In this document: positions 9,386 to 17,908 of the stretch, one piece after another
How positions within the stretch are numbered: the first letter of the stretch is position 1
How the letters are laid out: each line of letters begins with the position of its first letter
From: Flavobacteriaceae bacterium
GTDB taxonomy: Bacteria; Bacteroidota; Bacteroidia; Flavobacteriales; Flavobacteriaceae
DNA length: 64,000 nt
Direction of reading: 5' to 3'
Assembly: GCA_013214065.1 (NCBI GenBank)
Contig: JABSPK010000004.1
Location: 62,001-126,000, forward strand
Translations under genes and position numbers: made by a program
The notes under the pieces: generated by a model
Databases searched by the model: none
Seen by the model: the letters and a program-made list of their open reading frames with translations, nothing else
What the model was told of the DNA's origin: nothing

Positions 9386-10051
9386 ATGAAAACAACAATT
9401 TTTGCGCTATTCATGTCGGGCATTTTACTTTGGTCGTGTTCGAATGATGCCTCCGATACCGAAGACCAAATAGTAACCACTCCCACTAATGATGAGCCCG
9501 TTATCGCCATGACGGCCATTCCGGATATCGAATTCGAAAGGAATTTGATTGAATTGGGCTTCGATGATGAAGAAGACGGAATGGTCCGTACTTCGAATAT
9601 ACAAGGGATAAAAGAACTGATATTGAACGATAAGGGCATTTCAAGTTTCGAGGGCATCGAAGATTTCGAGATGCTCGAAAACCTATGGGCCGTCGAAAAT
9701 AACCTGACTACCCTGGATCTCACCTCGAATACCCTTCTCAAATTCGTGTTTGTCGATGACAATGCCCTGACCGAAATCAGAGTACAGGGTTTGGGTATTT
9801 TGGAGAAGATCAGCGCCTCTAGAAACCAATTGACCGCCATTCCGGTTTCAGGCAATGCGGCCTTACAGCTTTTGGTGGTCGATGGCAACCAGATCGAGTC
9901 CATCGATGTGACCAGTAATTTTGATTTGAACAACTTCGATGTAACCGACAACCCGTTGACCTGTATCAAGGTGAATTCGACCCAACTGGAAACCATTCCG
10001 GAAACTTGGGTGAAGGATGATGAGGATAGGTATGCCTTGGATTGTAACTGA
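9386..10051 (+). CDS. Leucine-rich-repeat lipoprotein
   Basis: This 221-residue lipoprotein has a short type II signal peptide with lipobox LLWSC, followed by an acidic, Thr-rich stretch (NDASDTEDQ) that would suit surface display in Bacteroidota. Residues about 55-205 form irregular leucine-rich repeats of roughly 20 residues (LTTLDLTSNTLL, LTAIPVSGNAALQLL, IESIDVTSN), capped by a segment ending with a C-terminal cysteine. Such short LRR lipoproteins are common in flavobacteria; binding partners are generally unknown. The downstream alpha/beta hydrolase begins 15 bp after the stop, suggesting co-transcription. No catalytic motif is visible. Confidence 0.75.
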   Translation: MKTTIFALFMSGILLWSCSNDASDTEDQIVTTPTNDEPVIAMTAIPDIEFERNLIELGFDDEEDGMVRTSNIQGIKELILNDKGISSFEGIEDFEMLENLWAVENNLTTLDLTSNTLLKFVFVDDNALTEIRVQGLGILEKISASRNQLTAIPVSGNAALQLLVVDGNQIESIDVTSNFDLNNFDVTDNPLTCIKVNSTQLETIPETWVKDDEDRYALDCN

Positions 10052-10066
10052 TAAAACATAAGACTT

Positions 10067-11092
10067 GTGAAACGCATATTGAAAGGATTGCTGGTAGGCA
10101 TTGCATTATTGATCGTTGTCTATTTGCTCGGACCCCGGGTCGATCGACCTGATTTGGGTAAAACACTTCCCGAGGTCACTAGTGATCTAGTCGCCCTTGA
10201 AGCCGGTATCGTAGCGGAGGAGAAGGCCACACCCAATATCCGCCCCGATAACCACGCCAGGATCATCTGGGCCGATAGCGTTCCTACAAAGACTCCTTAC
10301 AGTATCGTGTATTTACATGGTTGGTCGGCAAGCCAAGAAGAAGGCGACCCCTTACACCAAGAAACCGCCCGACGCTATGGCTGTAACCTTTACTTGCCCC
10401 GTTTGGCCGGTCATGGGCTGCAGGAAGATGATCCCATGTCGGATCTTACTGCCGATCAAGTTATCGCTTCCGCTAAAGAAGCTATTGCCGTGGCCAAACA
10501 ACTCGGTGATAAGGTCATCGTAATGGCCACCTCTACCGGAGGTACTTTAGCCTTACATTTATCAGGAGGGGATCCCGATATCGCAGCCCTGCTACTGTAT
10601 TCGCCCAATGTGGCGATTTTCGATCCCAGTGCCACACTTTTGGCCAAACCATGGGGCCTACAGATGGCGAAATGGGTCACAGGGAGCGAATACCATGAAT
10701 TCGATACCGATATCGACCTAAAGAACCAATATTGGACGACCCGCTATCGTTTGAAGGCCTTGACCCATTTGCAGGCCATGGTCGATGAGACCATGTTGCC
10801 CGAAACCTTTGAAGCGGTGAAACAACCTGTTTTTTTAGGGTATTTCTATAAAAACGATTCCATCCAAGATAATGTGGTCTCCGTACCGGCCATGTTGACC
10901 ATGTTCGATGAACTAGGCACCCCGACGAATCTGAAGGAAAAGATCGCTTTTCCTGAAGCGGGTGACCATGTCATGACTTCCTACATTACGTCGAAAGACT
11001 TAGAGGGAGTCACCAAAGAAACCAATGAATTTCTTGAAACGGTGTTAAAATTGACTCCAGCACCACCTTCGGTTGCCCCCATATTGGAATAG
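10067..11092 (+). CDS. Membrane-anchored alpha/beta hydrolase
   Basis: This is a 341-residue protein with an N-terminal hydrophobic segment (about residues 5-24) that looks like an uncleaved anchor or signal peptide, followed by an alpha/beta-hydrolase fold. Visible elements are an oxyanion-strand motif VYLHGWSAS and a nucleophile region ATSTGGT that departs from GxSxG (S flanked by T and T), with a plausible late catalytic His in PEAGDHVM. The start codon is GTG at 10067; no in-frame ATG precedes the hydrophobic segment. It resembles monoacylglycerol-lipase/thioesterase-like hydrolases, but the substrate cannot be inferred. It follows the LRR lipoprotein gene by 15 bp. Confidence 0.75.
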   Translation: MKRILKGLLVGIALLIVVYLLGPRVDRPDLGKTLPEVTSDLVALEAGIVAEEKATPNIRPDNHARIIWADSVPTKTPYSIVYLHGWSASQEEGDPLHQETARRYGCNLYLPRLAGHGLQEDDPMSDLTADQVIASAKEAIAVAKQLGDKVIVMATSTGGTLALHLSGGDPDIAALLLYSPNVAIFDPSATLLAKPWGLQMAKWVTGSEYHEFDTDIDLKNQYWTTRYRLKALTHLQAMVDETMLPETFEAVKQPVFLGYFYKNDSIQDNVVSVPAMLTMFDELGTPTNLKEKIAFPEAGDHVMTSYITSKDLEGVTKETNEFLETVLKLTPAPPSVAPILE

Positions 11093-11128
11093 CAAATACC
11101 TTGAAAAGGCATCTCTTTATCATAAAAT

Positions 11129-11167
11129 TGTAAAATAAACTTTACATTTAGTAAAATTAAGTTTACT
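11129..11167. promoter_or_regulatory. Two phased operator-like palindromes
   Basis: TGTAAA-6-TTTACA at 11129-11146 and AGTAAA-6-TTTACT at 11150-11167 are each perfect 6-bp inverted repeats with 6-nt spacers. Their centres are 21 bp apart, two helical turns. They lie 21-59 bp upstream of the membrane-protein/XRE pair and probably bind the small XRE regulator for autoregulation; this is inference from position and symmetry. Confidence 0.7.
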
Positions 11168-11187
11168 TTTACTGCAAAGTGTAGGCT

Positions 11188-11622
11188 ATGAGTGACTATT
11201 GTGAAACCGAACGAAAACGAATCCATCGCTGGGCGAACTTCCAAATCGCCCATTCTTATAAACGTCTAGGGTTATGGGCGGCCTTATGTATCGTGCTACT
11301 GATGATCGGAAAAAAGTTTATCGATGCCCCAGTATGGGTAAAGCCAGTACTGACCAGTAGTTTGATCATCGCCTTGTTGGTGGTTTCTTTGGCCAAGGAA
11401 CGGATTGAGGACGAGTTCGTCAACAGCATTCGCGCCCTATCATATCGTTGGGCTTTTGTTATGGGCGTGTTGTATGCCTTGATACAGCCCTATATCAACT
11501 ATGCCGTTGATTGGGTGTTGGGAGAGACAAATCCTGAGCTTGACCAGGGATTCTTTCCGGTATTGGTCTTTATGTTATTGGTTCAGCTGGCATCGTTCCA
11601 TCAGTTGAAACGGTTGGGTTGA
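11188..11622 (+). CDS. Small four-helix membrane protein paired with an XRE regulator
   Basis: This 144-residue protein has about four hydrophobic segments (near residues 28-46, 53-70, 88-106 and 122-138) and a charged N-terminus. I do not recognise a named family with certainty. Pairs of a short integral membrane protein and a roughly 66-residue XRE regulator are frequent in Bacteroidota and Firmicutes, where the regulator controls the pair. The stop overlaps the start of the regulator (ATGATG region at 11619-11622), so translation is coupled. Two palindromic operator-like sites lie upstream. A sensor or partner role for the membrane protein is inference only. Confidence 0.72.
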   Translation: MSDYCETERKRIHRWANFQIAHSYKRLGLWAALCIVLLMIGKKFIDAPVWVKPVLTSSLIIALLVVSLAKERIEDEFVNSIRALSYRWAFVMGVLYALIQPYINYAVDWVLGETNPELDQGFFPVLVFMLLVQLASFHQLKRLG

Positions 11623-11819
11623 TGTTGCGCAATACCCTTAAAGTGCAACGGGCCATGAAGAACCTGACCCAAGAACAGTTGGCGAAATTGCTCGGGGTGT
11701 CAAGACAGACGATGAATTCCATTGAAAAGAACCGCTATGTGCCATCGACCGAATTGGCATTGAAGCTCTCCAAGGTCTTTGGCGTTTCGGTCAATGACCT
11801 CTTTGAATTGGAGGAATGA
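11619..11819 (+). CDS. XRE-family (Cro/CI-like) small transcriptional regulator
   Basis: This 66-residue protein is essentially a single helix-turn-helix domain. The HTH_3 pattern is clear: LTQEQLAKLLGVSRQTMNSIEKNRYVPSTELALKLSKVFGVSVNDLF, with the recognition helix around SRQTMNSIE. Length and sequence match the compact YozG/YgzD-like regulators that accompany small membrane proteins. It overlaps the upstream membrane-protein gene by 4 bp. The likely target is the pair of TGTAAA/TTTACA-type palindromes upstream of that gene, giving autoregulation. Confidence 0.9.
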   Translation: MMLRNTLKVQRAMKNLTQEQLAKLLGVSRQTMNSIEKNRYVPSTELALKLSKVFGVSVNDLFELEE

Positions 11820-11930
11820 TGGTATGGTACCCAAAAGTGCCATCGCACCGGTTCAGTAGCAGGTTGGGCGACTTGATTTGCCGCGACTTCGCATTTTTCG
11901 TATTATTAGCGATCTATCACAAGACTATCG

Positions 11931-12944
11931 ATGCAATTAGTTGACTTTATCATACAACTCGAAGACGTAAACGCACTCTCGAAGCACGAGCGTTTGGTCT
12001 TGGGTATCATGGAGGCCATCGATGCGGGGAATTTGCCTATTGGGAGTCAATTGCCATCGATCAATAGTATGGTCGAAGAACTGGGTTTTGCCCGAAAGAC
12101 CATCGTAAAGGCTTACGAAGAGCTGAAGGATCGGGGTTTGGTCGAATCGAAGAAGACGAAAGGCTATTTCGTGGTCAGTAACGAGACCAAAGTGTTTTTG
12201 AAAATCGCCCTGTTGATGTATTCCTTCCAGCGGTTCCAACAGGAGTTTTACAATACCCTTCGCGAGCAGTTGGGAGAGAAGGTACAGATCGATGTGTTTT
12301 TCCACCACAACAACATGGATGTGTTCGAGACTATTTTCCTGAACATCCGCGGTAAGTATGGGATGTACGTAGTCGCTCCGATAGAAGCGGATGCGGTCAA
12401 AGAGCTGCTTTCGACCATTCCGCCGGAAAAATTGGTGGTGGTTGACCGATATATTGCCCTGGGCGATGCCTATACGTATATCACCCAGGAGTTCGAACAA
12501 AGTACGTACGTCAATCTAAGCGGTTTGCTCCCCAAGATCCAGAAGTATAATGAAGTCATCCTATTTTTTCGAAACGATCTCGATTATCCAGAGGGGATAT
12601 TGAAGTCGTTCGTGAGGTTTTGCGAAGACCATGGCTTGACCTTTAAGGTCGAAAAGGCCTATCGTGCCAATTCGGTAAAAAAGGGGACTTCGTATTTGTT
12701 CATCAGTGATTCCGATCTTTGGTTGTTGCTTAAGGATTGTCGCAACTCCGATTACCGTATCGGCAAGGATGTGGGCGTTCTTTCGTTCAATGATCATATC
12801 GTCAAGGAAATCGTATCAGGGGGCATTACCACCATATCGACTGATTTCGATCGTATGGCAGCGACTACTGCGGAGCACATCCGTAATATTCAGGCGGTGA
12901 ACACCGTGGTTCCTACCACGCTTATCGAAAGAGACTCCCTGTAA
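11931..12944 (+). CDS. GntR-family regulator with periplasmic-binding-protein-like sensor domain
   Basis: This is a 337-residue transcription factor. Residues about 12-80 are a winged helix of the GntR type (GNLPIGSQLPSINSMVEELGFARKTIVKAYEELKDRGLV). Residues about 88-330 resemble a LacI/periplasmic-binding-protein-like ligand domain (DVGVLSFNDHIVKEIV and GGITTISTDFDRMAATTAEHI are typical). Such hybrids sense sugars or their phosphates in Bacteroidota. It is followed 149 bp later by the susC gene of the alpha-galactoside locus, so it most likely controls that locus in response to galactose or an alpha-galactoside. Ligand and operator are not deducible from sequence alone. Confidence 0.87.
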   Translation: MQLVDFIIQLEDVNALSKHERLVLGIMEAIDAGNLPIGSQLPSINSMVEELGFARKTIVKAYEELKDRGLVESKKTKGYFVVSNETKVFLKIALLMYSFQRFQQEFYNTLREQLGEKVQIDVFFHHNNMDVFETIFLNIRGKYGMYVVAPIEADAVKELLSTIPPEKLVVVDRYIALGDAYTYITQEFEQSTYVNLSGLLPKIQKYNEVILFFRNDLDYPEGILKSFVRFCEDHGLTFKVEKAYRANSVKKGTSYLFISDSDLWLLLKDCRNSDYRIGKDVGVLSFNDHIVKEIVSGGITTISTDFDRMAATTAEHIRNIQAVNTVVPTTLIERDSL

Positions 12945-13011
12945 GGTATTTGCATAATTCTTTTTTTACAACCCATAATTTTAGCGAAGAGTTAAAAAAA
13001 TACCCTTATAA

Positions 13012-13041
13012 TTTGTTTTTAACAATATTTTTATATTTTTG
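13012..13041 (+). promoter_or_regulatory. Predicted promoter of susC
   Basis: TTTG at 13012-13015 and TATTTTTG at 13034-13041 match the Bacteroidota -33 and -7 elements (TTTG, TAnnTTTG) with an 18-nt spacer. The ATG of susC lies 52 bp further downstream, leaving an A-rich leader with no Shine-Dalgarno sequence. Confidence 0.65.
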
Positions 13042-13093
13042 AAAAGTAGCATAGACTATCATAGCACAAAATCATTAACTAAAACTTATTTTT

Positions 13094-16000
13094 ATGGAAC
13101 GAACCTTCCTCCAAAAGCTATTGTTTTTCGGGCCCCTTGTCTTTACCTGCTCGACCATGGCCCAAGAACTAGCGGTTTCAGGAACAGTCTCCGACACCGA
13201 AGGGCCATTGCCCGGGGTCAACATCGTCGAGAAGGGTACCACCAATGGGGTGACCACTGACTTTGATGGAAACTACACGATCTCGGTCGCCAGCGATGCG
13301 GTCTTGGTATTCAGTTATATCGGATACATGACCCAAGAAGTGCCGGTAGCCGGAAACACCCAAATGGACATTGTACTTCAAGTGGATGCCCAAGCCCTCG
13401 ATGAAGTAGTTATCGTTGGTTTCGGTTCACAGGCGAAAGTCGATGTGACGGGTGCCATTTCCCAAATCAAGCAAGAAGAAATCAAACAAATCGTGAATTC
13501 CGACCCGACCAATGCCCTTCAAGGGCGCTTGGCAGGGGTGCAGGTCGAAAGCGGCGGTGGTGAGCCCGGCGCGCGTACCAACGTTATCGTAAGGGGAATC
13601 AGCTCATTGACCAATACCTTTCCGCTATATGTGGTCGATGGGGTGGTGGTCGATGACATTACCTTTTTGAATTCCAAAGACATTGTCGATATCCAAGTAT
13701 TGAAGGATGCGACCTCCGCGGCCATTTACGGTACCCGGGCCGCAAACGGGGTGATCATCGTATCGACCAACCGGGGTAGGGCCAACACGGCCCCGAGGGT
13801 ATCCGTTGATATTCGGGGTGGTTTCAATGCCGTTTCCAAGACCTTGGATTTTCTCAATGGTCCGGAATTCGTGGCTTTTTTGAACCAGCGAAGTATCAAT
13901 GAAGGGCAACCGGCCAATATCGCCGATCCGGGAGTCAACACCGATTTCCAAGATCTTTCATTGAATTCCGGAGCCATTCAGGATTACGGTTTCAATGTCA
14001 GCGGAGGTGGTGAGGATTCGTCCTATTACTTTTCAGCCAACTACTATGATGAAGAAGGGATCGTGATCAGTAGCGAATTCCAGCGCATCAATGCCCGTTT
14101 GAACAGTAGGTTCAAAATCGGGAAATTTACCATTGAGGAGTCCTTTGCTTATAATCAGATCAATAGGGATCAAAACCCTTTTTTTGGCAATAACACCTTC
14201 ACTGCACCGGTAGTGCGTGAATCGGCCCCTGAGAGACTCGGAGGCTTTGAAGCCATCGATTCGAATCTTTTCAACGGATCGGGGGGTACCAATAACTATG
14301 CCTTGGCCCAATTGGTAAAGGATCAAACGACCCAACGCAACATTTTGGGGAACGTGAACGTAAAATATGAAGTGATCGAAGGCTTGACCGTAGGCCTGAA
14401 CATGGGTGTCGATTATCGAAATACCTATATCAACACCTTTCAGCCGACCTTCGACCTTAGCCCGACCGATCAACAAGTCAATTTCAATCCTTTGAACGAC
14501 TTGACCGAAGTACGGGGCGAGATCTTATCGACCAATATCGAACCGACCATTAACTATAAAAAGCGATTTGGCAAACATGACATCGATGTGTTACTCGGTG
14601 GTGCCCGTCAAGAAATCGATAACAATTCCTTGGCCGTATATGCCGAAGGTTTGCCGTCGAACAACATCACCAACATCGCCACCTTCGCCGATCAAATCGT
14701 CAACAGTGGGGGAGGACGTTTCTTGTCCCGTATTTTCTCTGCCTTCGGTAGGGTGAATTATAAATACGATGACAAGTATTTGTTTACCGCCATTGTACGT
14801 CGTGATGCTTCATCGAGGTTCTCCGACGACAACAACAGTATCGTCTTGCCGGCATTCTCTGCGGGTTGGGTGATAAGCAACGAAAGTTGGTGGCCTGAAG
14901 ATTCCTTTTTCAATACCTTCAAAGTACGTGGGGGTTATGGGGAGTTGGCTTCACAGAACATCGGTGATTTCCTTTTCCAATCCGTATTGAATTCCTCATC
15001 GAATGTGAGCTTCAACAATACGACGGCTTCCGGGTTCGCGATCACTTCTTTGGTTGATGAATCGATTTCATTTGAGACCGCCGAATCGACCAGTGTAGGT
15101 ATCGATGCCGCCATGCTCAACAACAGTCTTACCGTCAGTGCCGATTACTACGTGCGTAACAACAATGATGTATTGGCACCGGTATTCGTACCGTCGACTA
15201 CGGGCTCGGCCACTCCGGTAACCCAAAATGCCGCCTCGATCCGGAACTCCGGTTTTGAACTACAAGCGAATTACAACCATGATTCGGGTAGTGACTTTAA
15301 TTTCAATGTCGGTTTGACCTTTGCCACTTTGAGCAATGAACTCACTGATCTACCGAATCCATTGGTCGGTCCATCGATCGATGAAGAGGGCAATAACCCG
15401 AACCGATTTGAGTTGGGGCAACCGATCGGTTTCTTCTTTGGGTTCCAAAATGACGGAATTTACCGAAGCCAAGGCGAAATCGACAGTGATTCCGGTTTGG
15501 CGAACGATCCCGAACGCCGTGCGATCTTGCAGCCCGGTGACTTTAGAAGGGTCGATGTCGATGGTAACGGGATCATCAACAATGACGATCGCGTAAACCT
15601 GGGCTCTCCGGTTCCTGATTTCACTTATGGATTGACCTTTAACGGTACCTATAAGAATTGGGATTTCGGTATGGCCCTCAACGGGGTTCAAGGCAACGAG
15701 ATCTTCAATGCCACGCGTTTCACCGGTACCTTCTTCTTGGATGGTAATAAATTCGGATATGTACGCGATGCTTTTGTTTTAGGACAAAATGAAAACACCA
15801 ATATTCCGAGGGCCTCTTTGCCGAATGCGGCGGGTAACCAGCTTCCTTCCGATTTTTATGTGGAAGATGGATCCTACCTTCGATTGCGTTCATTGGAAAT
15901 CGGATATGACCTGACCAGTGCCCTTGACATTCCATGGGTGTCCAATGCACGGGTTTACTATAACATGCAAAATGTATTCACCATCACCGGATACAGTGGC

Positions 16001-16153
16001 TATGATCCTGAAATCGGATCCACTGCGGCTGGTACCGGCGGCGGATTCTTCGGTTTCCCTGCCCAGACCACACCCATTTTCGGAAGGGGTATCGATTTGC
16101 GTGCGCAACCTAGACCGACGACCTTGTTGCTCGGACTCCAGGTCTCATTTTAA
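13094..16153 (+). CDS. SusC/RagA-family TonB-dependent oligosaccharide transporter
   Basis: This 1019-residue outer-membrane transporter imports an oligosaccharide using TonB energy, in complex with the SusD-like lipoprotein encoded next. It has a signal peptide ending about STMAQE, a carboxypeptidase-D regulatory-like domain (about 28-100, VSGTVSDTEGPLPGVNIVEKG), a plug domain (about 110-230, with the ANGVIIVSTNRG pattern) and a long beta-barrel. Length is typical for SusC. The gene sits between the GntR regulator and susD with alpha-galactosidase, galK and galT downstream, so the expected substrate is an alpha-galactosylated oligosaccharide (raffinose type, melibiose or galactomannan fragments). 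Substrate is inferred from neighbours only. Confidence 0.95.
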   Translation: MERTFLQKLLFFGPLVFTCSTMAQELAVSGTVSDTEGPLPGVNIVEKGTTNGVTTDFDGNYTISVASDAVLVFSYIGYMTQEVPVAGNTQMDIVLQVDAQALDEVVIVGFGSQAKVDVTGAISQIKQEEIKQIVNSDPTNALQGRLAGVQVESGGGEPGARTNVIVRGISSLTNTFPLYVVDGVVVDDITFLNSKDIVDIQVLKDATSAAIYGTRAANGVIIVSTNRGRANTAPRVSVDIRGGFNAVSKTLDFLNGPEFVAFLNQRSINEGQPANIADPGVNTDFQDLSLNSGAIQDYGFNVSGGGEDSSYYFSANYYDEEGIVISSEFQRINARLNSRFKIGKFTIEESFAYNQINRDQNPFFGNNTFTAPVVRESAPERLGGFEAIDSNLFNGSGGTNNYALAQLVKDQTTQRNILGNVNVKYEVIEGLTVGLNMGVDYRNTYINTFQPTFDLSPTDQQVNFNPLNDLTEVRGEILSTNIEPTINYKKRFGKHDIDVLLGGARQEIDNNSLAVYAEGLPSNNITNIATFADQIVNSGGGRFLSRIFSAFGRVNYKYDDKYLFTAIVRRDASSRFSDDNNSIVLPAFSAGWVISNESWWPEDSFFNTFKVRGGYGELASQNIGDFLFQSVLNSSSNVSFNNTTASGFAITSLVDESISFETAESTSVGIDAAMLNNSLTVSADYYVRNNNDVLAPVFVPSTTGSATPVTQNAASIRNSGFELQANYNHDSGSDFNFNVGLTFATLSNELTDLPNPLVGPSIDEEGNNPNRFELGQPIGFFFGFQNDGIYRSQGEIDSDSGLANDPERRAILQPGDFRRVDVDGNGIINNDDRVNLGSPVPDFTYGLTFNGTYKNWDFGMALNGVQGNEIFNATRFTGTFFLDGNKFGYVRDAFVLGQNENTNIPRASLPNAAGNQLPSDFYVEDGSYLRLRSLEIGYDLTSALDIPWVSNARVYYNMQNVFTITGYSGYDPEIGSTAAGTGGGFFGFPAQTTPIFGRGIDLRAQPRPTTLLLGLQVSF

Positions 16154-16167
16154 AAAGCTAATGAATC

Positions 16168-17763
16168 ATGAAAATTAAAGCAATGAAAATCAAGACGAGT
16201 AAAATTTTGATGCTCTTGGTCGTAGCGACCATGCTACTGCCATTGAACGGTTGTGATGAAGATCAATTGCAGATCGCCAATCCGAATACCGTATCGCAAC
16301 TTGACTTCTTCAACAACGAAGCCGATTTCAGGGTAGCGGTTAATGGAATGATCCACCCGATTACCGCTGTGTTCTTCTGGGGCCGTGTGGTTCATACCGG
16401 ACCGCTATTACGCTCAGATGCCTTTAATGTCGTACCCTTTGCCAACAACACCACCCTATCGACCCTTCAAGGGGTGCCTGGGGTCAGTCGTTGGTCGGTC
16501 GATATGTTTCCGCAACTCTATCAGACCATTTTTCGGGCGAATACGATACTGGAAGAGGCCAATGATGAAAACCTTCCGGACGGCAGTGCCCGTGATGAGA
16601 TCCTAGGACAGGCTTATTTTATGCGTGCTTTTGCCAATTGGTATTTGGCGGCCTTTTGGGGAAATGTCCCTTTGGTGTTGAACACACCGGTGACCCAAGA
16701 AGATTTCTTTCCGACCCAAGCCACCCAAGCACAGATGTACGATGCGGTCATCGATGATTTGACCATGGCGGCCAGTATGCTTCCGGCTACCTGGTCAGGA
16801 AACGATGCTGGTCGACCAACAAGTGGTTCGGCACTGGCCTTACGCGGTAAGACCCATCTGTACATCAATAATTTTGCAGAGGCGGCGGCCGATTTGAGGG
16901 CCGTAGTCAACAGTGGGGTGTACGATCTACTGCCAGCGGCCCAATACGATGAGAATTTTACAACGGCCAATGAGAACAACATCGAATCGGTATTCGAATT
17001 ACAGTTCGCCCCTCAAGACAATTTCGTTTGGGGGTCTGATGTGCCGTTGACAGGGTCCCAAAGTAACTTCTATATCGATTATTCACCACCGACGGTAAGT
17101 CTTGATCGTAGCCATTACATCAATCCGCATATCCTTCAGGTTTTTGAGGATAATGGGGATGTAGTGCGACGAAACGCGACCATCGCTTTCGATTACCCTG
17201 GGGCGACCGGGTATGGGGGAGTGCCGTTTTTGGAAGATTTCGCGCCCGATATCGAAGCTGCCCAGGTGGCTGGTGTCGATGCCTTGTTTACCCGTAAGTA
17301 TGCCTTCCTGTTCGCAGGAACCCGTCAAGAACTGCCTGGGTTCGGGCAAACGACCGGAGTGAACTGGCGTTTGATCCGTTATTCGGATGTGCTGTTGATG
17401 CTCGCTGAGGCGGAAAACGCTTTGGGGAATGGTGGAGAAGCTTTGAACTTGGTCAACCAAGTGCGTCAGCGGGCCGAGATCGCCGATTTGCCCGCCGGCC
17501 TCTCGCAAGATGACCTCTTCAACGCCATTGTCGATGAGCGTATCATGGAATTGACCGGTGAAGGCCATCGCTTCTTGGATTTGGTCCGTTGGGGATTGGC
17601 CGATGAGGTTATGGGCCAAGGATCGACCATTGCAGGGGGTAGACATCCGAAATCGTTGGCAGGTGAATCGGCCTTTTTCACGGTAGGTCAAGATGAACTA
17701 CTCTGGATTCCGGTGCCGCAATTGAATGCCAATCCAAATTTGGTACAAAACCCCGGTTATTGA
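16168..17763 (+). CDS. SusD/RagB-family surface glycan-binding lipoprotein
   Basis: This 531-residue SusD-like lipoprotein caps the SusC barrel and captures the sugar. The type II signal peptide ends with LPLNGC (Cys29), followed by acidic DED. The SusD fold is evident from NTILEEANDENL, GQAYFMRAFANWYLAAFWGNVPLV (about 150-173), the TPR-like helices and the C-terminal NQVRQRA...GEGHRFLDLVRWG region, which is diagnostic for RagB/SusD. ATG at 16168 is used; ATG at 16183 is an equally good alternative. It begins 14 bp after susC. A strong hairpin 43 bp after its stop may separate susCD transcript levels from the downstream galactose genes. Confidence 0.95.
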   Translation: MKIKAMKIKTSKILMLLVVATMLLPLNGCDEDQLQIANPNTVSQLDFFNNEADFRVAVNGMIHPITAVFFWGRVVHTGPLLRSDAFNVVPFANNTTLSTLQGVPGVSRWSVDMFPQLYQTIFRANTILEEANDENLPDGSARDEILGQAYFMRAFANWYLAAFWGNVPLVLNTPVTQEDFFPTQATQAQMYDAVIDDLTMAASMLPATWSGNDAGRPTSGSALALRGKTHLYINNFAEAAADLRAVVNSGVYDLLPAAQYDENFTTANENNIESVFELQFAPQDNFVWGSDVPLTGSQSNFYIDYSPPTVSLDRSHYINPHILQVFEDNGDVVRRNATIAFDYPGATGYGGVPFLEDFAPDIEAAQVAGVDALFTRKYAFLFAGTRQELPGFGQTTGVNWRLIRYSDVLLMLAEAENALGNGGEALNLVNQVRQRAEIADLPAGLSQDDLFNAIVDERIMELTGEGHRFLDLVRWGLADEVMGQGSTIAGGRHPKSLAGESAFFTVGQDELLWIPVPQLNANPNLVQNPGY

Positions 17764-17806
17764 TAAAGTTTTAAGTTTGAGTTAGTTTTAAGTTCAGTAA
17801 GTGAGG

Positions 17807-17836
17807 AAAAGGCCAAGATGAAACACTTGGCCTTTT
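17807..17836 (+). terminator. Hairpin between susD and the alpha-galactosidase gene
   Basis: AAAAGGCCAAG and CTTGGCCTTTT form an 11-bp perfect stem with an 8-nt loop. The U-tract is only the end of the stem, so it may act as a partial terminator or RNA stabiliser, allowing more susCD than galactose-gene mRNA. Confidence 0.5.
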
Positions 17837-17908
17837 GGCTAACCGAACCCCTCATGATAACCGTACGACAAACGACTGCCGACAACCCAGCGATAAACGA
17901 ACCGATAC

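Noticed and set aside
9313-10101. 262-codon minus-strand open frame over the LRR lipoprotein
   Set aside because: Antisense shadow of the leucine-rich repeats (Ser/Phe-rich), overlapping an obviously real lipoprotein with a lipobox.
17083-17691. 202-codon minus-strand open frame over susD
   Set aside because: No domain resemblance and entirely within a confident SusD gene; treated as chance open frame.
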